This document shows positions 1-4,447 of a stretch of 5,424 bases of DNA, in pieces; the stretch's first letter is position 1, and every line of letters starts with the position of its first letter. Source of the DNA: Oscillospiraceae bacterium (lineage in GTDB: Bacteria; Bacillota; Clostridia; Oscillospirales; Oscillospiraceae); assembly GCA_017620315.1 (NCBI GenBank), contig JAFZQQ010000373.1, positions 1-5,424 on the forward strand, read 5' to 3'. The notes under the pieces are model-generated. The model was not told where the DNA came from. It searched no databases and was given only the letters and a program-made list of their open reading frames with translations. A program made the position numbers and the translations under genes.

Positions 1-999
1 CAGGCCGACATGATGGTCCGCGCGTTCCAGAATGCGAAGCAGAACGTCAAGGTCGTTTGGCACCAGGACGGCCACAACTACATTTACAACACGATCGTCA
101 ACGGCGAGCTGTGGGACGAGATACAGAACCGCTGGCTTGCCCACTATCTCCTTGACATAGACAACGGCGCTGAGAATATGCCCGCGGTGCTGGCGCAGAG
201 CAATGTCGACGGCTCGTGGAAGGAGTACAAGAGCTGGGGCGATTTCAACTATAAGTATGCTTCCGTCAGCTATGACGCCAACAGAAAGGTAATCACCTCC
301 AAGCGCCTTGCCAACTATGCCATCCGCTACATGCAGTACAACAATCCCGACTACTCCAACGTGGAAAATATGGAGGACTACTTCCTCAATCTCCCGGACA
401 AGCACGCGGCGGTCTATCCCGTTGAACTGGCGGAGAATACCACGGTTTATGGCGTGCCGGAGATAAACCTGAAGCTTTCCTCCGAGATCATGAACGACAA
501 GGGGCTTATGGTAACGGCGGTGCTGATCGACACAATGGACGACGGCTCGAGCTTTGACGCATACCTGCTCAAGGAGCGGATCAACAGAAAGCTCCCGGTG
601 AGGGAGATAGACATTCTGGACGGCATCGGCTACAAGGGCGAAACTCCCGTCATCCTTGAATATGTTCAGGACAGGACCAAGGGCAAGGTGATCTCCTTCG
701 GCTGGACCGACCTCACAAACCCCGGAGGCGGCTATGATTCAAGGGATTACACGGACACTAAGGAGCTGATAGCCGGCGAGTTTTATGACTATACGCTTTA
801 CATGCTGCCCACGGTCTACACTGTTGCGCCTGGACACAGCCTCAAGCTTGTCCTGACCACGTGGGATCCCTACCGCGTCTTCCTTGACAGAAGCTTCGAG
901 ACGCTCAACATCGACGAAAACGGCGAGTACATTGACTACGATTACTCCTACATCATTGACAATTCCGCACTCCGCGTTATGATACCGGTCGCGGAATAA
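1..999 (+). CDS. X-prolyl dipeptidyl-peptidase (S15 family), C-terminal part, 5' end outside window
   Basis: The frame is open from base 1 (Q-A-D before the first ATG at 10), so this is the last 332 codons of a longer gene; the ATG at 10 is not the start. Family members are alpha/beta-hydrolase serine peptidases that remove X-Pro dipeptides from peptide N-termini. What is seen: residues about 18-30 contain VVWHQDGHNY, which fits the strand/loop carrying the catalytic histidine (probably the second His, codon 73-75). This is followed by the helical stretch WLAHYLLDIDNG and the family-like QSNVDGSW. From about residue 140 to the end is a beta-rich segment resembling the PepX C-terminal jelly-roll domain, including FGWTDLTNPGG, GEFYDYTLYMLPTVYTVAPGHSLKLVL and TTWDP. 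The catalytic Ser and Asp would lie upstream, outside the window. No signal or membrane segment is visible here. It could belong to the broader CocE/NonD acyl-hydrolase group; the GEFYDYTL/PT.YTV..GH pattern favours PepX-like. It stands alone on the plus strand and ends at a hairpin. Confidence 0.85.
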   Translation, partial: QADMMVRAFQNAKQNVKVVWHQDGHNYIYNTIVNGELWDEIQNRWLAHYLLDIDNGAENMPAVLAQSNVDGSWKEYKSWGDFNYKYASVSYDANRKVITSKRLANYAIRYMQYNNPDYSNVENMEDYFLNLPDKHAAVYPVELAENTTVYGVPEINLKLSSEIMNDKGLMVTAVLIDTMDDGSSFDAYLLKERINRKLPVREIDILDGIGYKGETPVILEYVQDRTKGKVISFGWTDLTNPGGGYDSRDYTDTKELIAGEFYDYTLYMLPTVYTVAPGHSLKLVLTTWDPYRVFLDRSFETLNIDENGEYIDYDYSYIIDNSALRVMIPVAE

Positions 1000-1021
1000 T
1001 ACGGGGAAAACCATCACACAT

Positions 1022-1059
1022 GCGTAAGGGCGACGGGAACAAAACCGTCGCCCTTACGC
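1022..1059. terminator. 15-bp perfect hairpin between convergent genes
   Basis: GCGTAAGGGCGACGG (1022-1036) and its exact reverse complement (1045-1059) flank the 8-nt loop GAACAAAA. The hairpin sits between the stop of the peptidase (999) and the stop of the minus-strand methyltransferase (1061), so it can serve both. The T-tract is weak on either side (CTTATCTTT on plus; a TTTT about 10 nt off on minus), so efficiency is uncertain. The TAAGGGCGAC arm resembles GC-rich intergenic palindromes that recur in Clostridia genomes, so it may be a copy of a dispersed repeat acting as terminator. Confidence 0.7.
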
Positions 1060-1060
1060 C

Positions 1061-1714
1061 TTATCTTTGAAGAAGCACGATCCTGTCACCCTTGCGGTTC
1101 ATACGCCGGTGGATCACACGATACCCATCCGTGAGCGTGCTGATCAACTCGTCGCCGCAGGGGCGGAAAAGCATTCCTGCGCGGGGCGTATCATCCTTGT
1201 AAAGCATGCTTCCGTCTGGAAGCAGCTCATGCGGGCAAAGATAGTCTTCCTCCTCCGCGCTGTCGAACGACAGCAAAACATACCCGTCCGCTTTTGTTAT
1301 CCGAAAAAGCTCGTTAAGGGCGCGCCGCGCGTCCGCCTCCGTCAGATGATCCAGCACTGCGTATGCGGCTGCCGCGTCGAATGAGCCGTCCGCATAGCCG
1401 GTATCGGTGATCTCGGCGGTTTTCACCTCAACGCTGAAATGACCGTATTTGCGCAGTCCCGCGGTCGTAAGCTCTACAGCCCGGCTCGAAACGTCAAATG
1501 CCGATACGTCGAACCCGTTTGAAGCAAAGGCGAGCGTGTGCGCGCCAAAGCCGCAGGCGGCGTCGCAAACGCGTTTAACGCCAAGACTTTTTAAAAGCTC
1601 CAGCTCATCGTCGGTCGAGCGGTCCCAACCTTCGAGCCAACGGGAAAGGTCGTCAACGTCCTCATCATTCCAGCTCTTTTCCCAAAATTCATAATAATCG
1701 CGTTCGGTCTGCAT
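1061..1714 (-). CDS. class I SAM-dependent methyltransferase
   Basis: A 217-residue soluble protein with a Rossmann-type methyltransferase fold, expected to move a methyl group from S-adenosylmethionine to an unknown acceptor. Seen in order: an acidic/aromatic N-terminal helix (YYEFWEKSWND); motif I DAACGFGAH at residues 51-59, the glycine-rich SAM loop; Asp74 at the end of strand 2 (FDVSAFDVS), the expected ribose-contact acidic residue; TDTGYADGSFDAAAAYAVLDHL at 103-124, covering motifs II/post-II with D-G-S-F-D and the helix after strand 4; then ALNELFRITKADGYVLLSF, the typical strand-5 region of the Methyltransf_11/25 type. The C-terminal third is less conserved and probably holds the acceptor site. 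The start is supported by GGAGGAG (complement of 1723-1729), 8 nt before ATG. It lies 75 bp downstream of the sigma-like gene on the same strand with no terminator seen between, so co-transcription is plausible. The substrate cannot be inferred. Confidence 0.88.
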   Translation of the reverse strand: MQTERDYYEFWEKSWNDEDVDDLSRWLEGWDRSTDDELELLKSLGVKRVCDAACGFGAHTLAFASNGFDVSAFDVSSRAVELTTAGLRKYGHFSVEVKTAEITDTGYADGSFDAAAAYAVLDHLTEADARRALNELFRITKADGYVLLSFDSAEEEDYLCPHELLPDGSMLYKDDTPRAGMLFRPCGDELISTLTDGYRVIHRRMNRKGDRIVLLQR

Positions 1715-1722
1715 CGCGTCTG

Positions 1723-1729
1723 CTCCTCC
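1723..1729 (-). promoter_or_regulatory. ribosome binding site of the methyltransferase gene
   Basis: Read on the minus strand this is GGAGGAG, a near-perfect anti-16S match, with an 8-nt gap to the ATG at 1714. It fixes the start codon. Confidence 0.75.
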
Positions 1730-1789
1730 GATTCGTTATCAGTAAGGATGATATCATAGCCTTTCAATCCTTTAGGCACGCCGGGAGGC

Positions 1790-2458
1790 TCATCCGACCA
1801 GCGCGGCGTTGAGCTTTGAGGTATACCATATTGCAATGATGCAGAACAGCACCACCGCGAGTGCAAAATACGGCGCAAGATGATCCGCAGCGGAACGGAG
1901 GCGATGCAGCTTGTTTTTAAGAGGCACATTGTGCTCCTGCCAGTGCATAAGAAGCTTGCCGCCCAACTGATCTGCCCATGGGGCCTGCGGTTCTATGGCG
2001 TCAAGCTCGGCACGCAGCGCCTCAGCGTCATCGACGGCCGCAAGCCACTGCTCCGCACGCTCGGGCTTGATACGCAGTACGGCTGCGGCGTCGGCAGGGG
2101 AAAAGCGGGCGACGAGCATCAACCCTACGGCGGCACGGCGTTTGAACGGCAGCTTCATAAGCCTCCACAGCCCGTCGCTCACCGTAAGCCCCGAAAGCAT
2201 CTCAAAAGTTGCCTTTCTGATCGGCGCGACGTCCTTTCGATAGAGCGCGTCATCCGCTGTGCGGAGCACATAGCGGTACAGTTCCCGGCGCGCCGCTTCC
2301 GGAGAAAGGTCATCCTTCCTCTCCGCCAGATACAGGAAAGCCTGAAACACAGCCTGTTCTGCCTTGTAAGTTCTCCCGGTCAGCAGCAGACAGATACGAT
2401 ACGCCGCCGCGCCGTCAGAACTCGCCAAAATCTCGGTACTTTTGTGCATTTCACTCAT
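1790..2458 (-). CDS. divergent sigma-70/ECF-like protein with C-terminal transmembrane helix
   Basis: 222 residues. Residues 17-47 (AAAYRICLLLTGRTYKAEQ, then AVFQAFLYLAER) match the pattern of sigma-70 region 2.1-2.2, the core-RNA-polymerase contact (compare the common A-L-Y-x-L-A-x-x-L-x-G plus V-Q-E-x-F-L-x-L). Residues 102-152 (LPFKRRAAVGLMLVARFSPADAAAVLRI and the following helix) look like region 4: L-P-x-x-x-R, then a helix-turn-helix with S-P-A-D-A-A-A-V-L in place of S-Y-x-E-I-A-x-x-L. Both regions are degenerate relative to classical ECF factors. After a charged linker (about 155-192), residues about 195-212 (PYFALAVVLFCIIAIWY) form one hydrophobic helix, followed by only about 10 residues. 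This predicts a cytoplasmic sigma-like part tethered to the membrane. The first ATG is preferred: GGAAAGG lies 11 nt upstream, whereas the Met at codon 4 would be 20 nt away. It may be an active membrane-bound sigma factor, a decoy/regulator, or a remnant of a sigma/anti-sigma fusion. The fold call is moderately sure; the role is unknown. Confidence 0.6.
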   Translation of the reverse strand: MSEMHKSTEILASSDGAAAYRICLLLTGRTYKAEQAVFQAFLYLAERKDDLSPEAARRELYRYVLRTADDALYRKDVAPIRKATFEMLSGLTVSDGLWRLMKLPFKRRAAVGLMLVARFSPADAAAVLRIKPERAEQWLAAVDDAEALRAELDAIEPQAPWADQLGGKLLMHWQEHNVPLKNKLHRLRSAADHLAPYFALAVVLFCIIAIWYTSKLNAALVG

Positions 2459-2477
2459 AAATATCTGCGCCTTTCCA

Positions 2478-2533
2478 ACAAAAAGTGAAGATATTGATAA
2501 AATGAGAGATGTAAAGCAATATCACATTACATC
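2478..2533 (-). promoter_or_regulatory. candidate promoter with overlapping 7-bp dyad upstream of the sigma-like gene
   Basis: On the minus strand, TTTACA is followed 16 nt later by TATCTT, a weak sigma-A-like pair ahead of the start at 2458. A dyad GATGTAA (2508-2514) / TTACATC (2527-2533) with a 12-nt spacer overlaps the -35 element, as an operator would. Both are short matches in AT-rich DNA and remain tentative. Confidence 0.3.
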
Positions 2534-2618
2534 GAAAGAGCTTTTTAACCGTTTGCCCGCTCCGACCTGTTGGGGGATGATCCAGCGCCAGGCGTCGTGA
2601 GATCATACCGAATATGCT

Positions 2619-2654
2619 AAAATCCCCGGCCGTTTTTGTTGACCGACCGGGGAT
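2619..2654 (-). terminator. rho-independent terminator after the receiver/kinase remnant
   Basis: ATCCCCGG (2622-2629) pairs with CCGGGGAT (2647-2654). After one mismatch, CG/CG adds two more pairs around an 11-nt loop. Read on the minus strand, the stem is followed directly by ATTTTAG, giving a short U-tract. It lies 8 bp after the stop codon of the kinase-derived frame, so it was probably the terminator of the original kinase gene. Confidence 0.65.
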
Positions 2655-2661
2655 AGCCTGC

Positions 2662-3127
2662 TTACTTTGCGTACGGCACGATACCCACCGAGAACAGAGA
2701 ATCCTCGGTTCGTATTGACATCGTGCCGTTGTAGCGATGAACCGTGGCGGCAACTGAGACAAGACCGACGCCGTGGCCGACGCGCTTCGCGCGGGGCAGC
2801 CCGTCGCGCCCGAGCCTGACGCTTCCGGAGTACGGATTGTCCACACAGAGCGTCAGTATGGAGTCCGAGCCCTGCCGTGAGCCGATCTTTACGCGACGCT
2901 TTTCCATCGGCAGCTTTTCAGCCAGCGCAACGCCGTTCATCCGTCCATACACACGTCCAGAAACGCGAGCCGGAACGCTCCGGGGAATACTCTGCGAGCA
3001 TGCTTTCCGCGTCCGCGTAGCATTTGAGGATCAGCTCATCCGCGCCGCTCAGCCGCTCGCGCAGCGCCGCAGCCAAAGAGTCCCTGTCAGGCTCAAGATC
3101 GTCCACAATGGCAATGCGCCACTCAAT
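2662..3127 (-). pseudogene. deletion-fused, frameshifted response-regulator receiver / GHKL histidine-kinase remnant
   Basis: Three successive frames together spell one relic. From 3127 to about 2976: WRIAIVDDLEPDRDSLAAAL, then a segment ending AEYSPER, the first part of a CheY-like receiver with the acidic Asp pair. From about 2975 to 2942, one base out of frame: FRLAFLDVCMDG, with the expected phospho-acceptor Asp at 2957-2955, then TGA. From 2940, again one base out: MNGVALAEKLP, which completes the receiver pattern (D-G-M-N-G). This runs straight into EKRRVKIGSRQG, LTLCVDNPYSGS and LPRAKRVGHGVGLVSVAATV, then SVGIVPYAK: the C-terminal ATPase part of an AgrC/LytS-type GHKL kinase (HATPase_c_5), with G-H-G-V-G-L as the ATP-lid glycine motif. 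Missing are the rest of the receiver, the LytTR-type output domain, and the kinase membrane, dimerisation and N-box parts. No ATG/GTG/TTG start precedes strand 1 of the receiver in frame; the GTG at 3106 would remove it. Signalling function is almost certainly lost, although a short kinase-domain fragment could still be translated. Sequencing error could explain the two indels but not the domain fusion. Confidence 0.8.
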
Positions 3128-3130
3128 AAA

Positions 3131-3991
3131 TTACCAGTCAAACTCCGGCGTGTGATTGTTTTCCGGCTTGAAGGCGTTTTCGGGCGTCATAAATGTTACG
3201 TAGTCCATGATACGCTTGAGGTCGTCATAGTCCTCCTGCATGATCACACCATAGTAATCCTTGTTCTTCCTGTTGAAGTGCAGAACATAGGCATGGAGCT
3301 TGTCTGAGACGTCCACAACGTCCGCGTAGGCGTTTGCGCGGAAGACCGCCTCATACAGGCGATACTCTTCCTCGGACCTTCCGCTGTAGGTTTTTTTGTA
3401 GTCTTCGGGCTCGAGCCAGGGGCTGACAAGCTTTTCCCTGTCGGCGCCGGCAAGAAGACTGTAATAGATCTTACGTATGCCGCCCTTCAGAACATGCCCG
3501 TCCAGAGCGGCGATCTTCAGATAGTAATCCTCTTTATCGTCTGACCAGGTGATGTTGTCATAGGCAAGCACGGCGACCTCCGCGATGCCCATCCTGCCCG
3601 CCTCGATCTCGTCCACGAACCCGTTCCAGGCACCCATAAAGAGCCCCTTCTTATGAAGCCCGTTTGCTTTATCCCTGGGCATGACGTCGAACTTCAGATA
3701 GTCCTTGATCTCCGGCCTTTTTGCGTCGAGCTGCTCCAGACGCTCAAGACGCCTGCCGTTTGCCTTCGCCTCCTCAGAGGGGAAATACCAGCGGAGACCG
3801 AGGGGGTCAAGCTCGTCCTCGAGCTGATCCTTGATCGATTCCGCCGCATACTCCACGCCGCTTTTGATGATCGACGCCAAAAGACTTCCGGAGGCCGCCT
3901 CCTCCTCGATGGTTTCCTTAGCCTTGTGTGCCTTGGCAAATTCCTTCGTGCTCTTGTACTTTCTCAACTCGTTCAGTTCCTGCTCGTCCAT
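3131..3991 (-). CDS. hypothetical protein, 286 aa, family not recognised
   Basis: I do not recognise this protein. It is a soluble, highly charged polypeptide without signal peptide or membrane segment. The N-terminal 35 residues (MDEQELNELRKYKSTKEF, then AKAHKAKETIEEEAAS) are Lys/Glu-rich and likely helical. A short amphipathic stretch SLLASIIKSGVEYAAESIKD follows, then LDPLGLRWYFP and a Glu/Lys/Arg helix. The centre has GLFMGAWNGFVDEIEAGRMG and an acidic/aromatic tract WSDDKEDYYLKIAALDGH. The C-terminal third is Tyr- and Asp-rich (NRKNKDYYGVIMQEDYDD) and ends in EFDW. The start at 3991 is chosen because AAAAGGAG lies 8 nt upstream; the frame stays open to 4144 but that extension is AT-rich spacer with no ribosome site. 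Codon-phase GC preference matches the neighbours, so it looks genuine. Two candidate promoters lie upstream. It directly precedes the receiver/kinase relic and may once have shared its transcript. Confidence 0.75.
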   Translation of the reverse strand: MDEQELNELRKYKSTKEFAKAHKAKETIEEEAASGSLLASIIKSGVEYAAESIKDQLEDELDPLGLRWYFPSEEAKANGRRLERLEQLDAKRPEIKDYLKFDVMPRDKANGLHKKGLFMGAWNGFVDEIEAGRMGIAEVAVLAYDNITWSDDKEDYYLKIAALDGHVLKGGIRKIYYSLLAGADREKLVSPWLEPEDYKKTYSGRSEEEYRLYEAVFRANAYADVVDVSDKLHAYVLHFNRKNKDYYGVIMQEDYDDLKRIMDYVTFMTPENAFKPENNHTPEFDW

Positions 3992-3999
3992 GCTTCTCT

Positions 4000-4007
4000 C
4001 TCCTTTT
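4000..4007 (-). promoter_or_regulatory. ribosome binding site deciding the start of the 286-aa hypothetical protein
   Basis: AAAAGGAG on the minus strand, 8 nt before the ATG at 3991. No comparable site precedes the upstream in-frame ATG at 4144, so the shorter protein is preferred. Confidence 0.7.
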
Positions 4008-4055
4008 TGAATAAATGTGATTTTTACGCATGCTGCGCAATATCCACTGCATATC

Positions 4056-4083
4056 AGTATAAGTGAGATGGAGGAAAAAGCAA
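4056..4083 (-). promoter_or_regulatory. candidate proximal promoter for the 286-aa hypothetical gene
   Basis: On the minus strand TTGCTT (4083-4078) and TATACT (4061-4056) are separated by 16 nt, about 65 nt before the start codon. It uses the same -35 hexamer and spacing as the promoter proposed for the divergent nucleotidase gene. Confidence 0.4.
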
Positions 4084-4097
4084 TAAATTTTTTTATA

Positions 4098-4125
4098 ATT
4101 ATAATATGAAAAAGCTGCCGCTCAA
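4098..4125 (-). promoter_or_regulatory. candidate distal promoter for the 286-aa hypothetical gene
   Basis: On the minus strand TTGAGC (4125-4120) and a perfect TATAAT (4103-4098) are 16 nt apart. It is an alternative to the proximal pair; only one may be used. It overlaps the start of the candidate small ORF on the opposite strand. Confidence 0.4.
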
Positions 4126-4225
4126 CACTGCGCAAACGATTCAACAGGCTTATGGTATCAGAACGAATGCAACAGAAATTGCAAGTAGTTATTTAAAAAC
4201 AGTTAAGAACGAAACAAATAATTGA
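4106..4225 (+). CDS. candidate small ORF, 39 aa (uncertain)
   Basis: ATG at 4106 opens a 39-codon frame ending in TGA (4223-4225). It begins MKKLPLNTAQTIQQAYGIRT and continues into a polar segment ending KTVKNETNN. The first half is GC-richer and could form an amphipathic helix; the second half is AT-rich like the spacer. No membrane segment or known motif is seen. Against it: the nearest strong GGAGG (4070-4074) is 31 nt away, with no start codon at proper distance from that site, and the -10 of a minus-strand promoter abuts its start. It could be a small peptide gene, a fragment, or chance. Confidence 0.2.
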   Translation: MKKLPLNTAQTIQQAYGIRTNATEIASSYLKTVKNETNN

Positions 4226-4256
4226 ATATGTTTACATAATTTATTATAACTGTTTT
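4196..4256. repeat. 10-bp perfect inverted repeat in the intergenic region
   Basis: AAAACAGTTA (4196-4205) and TAACTGTTTT (4247-4256) are exact reverse complements separated by 41 bp. They lie upstream of the promoter at 4292-4319 and could be paired binding sites for a regulator. The arms are AT-rich, so chance is not excluded. Confidence 0.35.
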
Positions 4257-4291
4257 ATATGCGCATGTAAATGACATTTGTGCCTAGCATA

Positions 4292-4319
4292 TTGCTTTTT
4301 CTTTTTGAACGGATATAAT
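4292..4319 (+). promoter_or_regulatory. sigma-A-like promoter of the metallophosphatase gene
   Basis: TTGCTT (4292-4297) and a perfect TATAAT (4314-4319) are separated by 16 nt in AT-rich DNA. Initiation near 4326 would give a leader of about 120 nt before the ATG at 4448. This is the best promoter match in the window. Confidence 0.6.
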
Positions 4320-4325
4320 GTTATA

Positions 4326-4440
4326 AGGGAAAACCCGTCAGGATGGCTCGCAAAATTTTGTGCCGTCTGCCGAGATTTCTGACTGCGCAATCCGTACACT
4401 TGAATGATGCGGTGTTGCCCAAAAAACTGAGAAAAGGGAG
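4326..4440 (+). other. long structured 5' leader of the metallophosphatase gene, class unknown
   Basis: The segment between the predicted transcription start and the ribosome site has no plausible coding use but several pairing options. GGG-AAAA-CCC is at 4327-4336. GTCAG (4337-4341) pairs with CTGAC (4379-4383), enclosing a perfect palindrome CAAAATTTTG (4351-4360) and GGC/GCC pairs. It ends in GGGAG (4436-4440), a ribosome site 7 nt before the ATG. I do not recognise it as a known riboswitch, and no T-tract terminator is present inside it. If it regulates, translation control is more likely than attenuation. Confidence 0.3.
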
Positions 4441-4447
4441 AAAACAC

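Noticed and set aside
1744..1763. ATGATATCAT palindrome in the gap between the sigma-like and methyltransferase genes
   Set aside because: A 10-bp AT-rich palindrome is short, the flanking AAGG/CCTT arms are offset, and no promoter with good spacing accompanies it.
1880..2488. Long plus-strand open frame (202 codons) opposite the sigma-like gene
   Set aside because: It is antisense to a better-supported gene, has no ribosome site, and its translation is Arg/His/Pro-rich without domain pattern, as expected from GC-rich complementary DNA.
2744..3307. Plus-strand open frame (187 codons) opposite the receiver/kinase relic
   Set aside because: The minus strand carries recognisable receiver and kinase motifs across the same bases. 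The plus-strand product is low-complexity Arg/Pro/Thr with no family signal and no ribosome site.
3992..4144. N-terminal extension of the 286-aa protein with a hydrophobic helix
   Set aside because: The frame is open to 4144 and would give a membrane-like segment, but it runs through AT-rich promoter DNA, lacks a ribosome site, and an ideal site precedes the ATG at 3991.
4259..4266. ATGCGCAT palindrome upstream of the metallophosphatase promoter
   Set aside because: Only 8 bp, with no second copy at helical spacing; too little to call an operator.
4343..4447. 35-residue N-terminal extension of the metallophosphatase
   Set aside because: No ribosome site precedes 4343, the added residues show no signal peptide, and GGGAG with correct spacing supports 4448.
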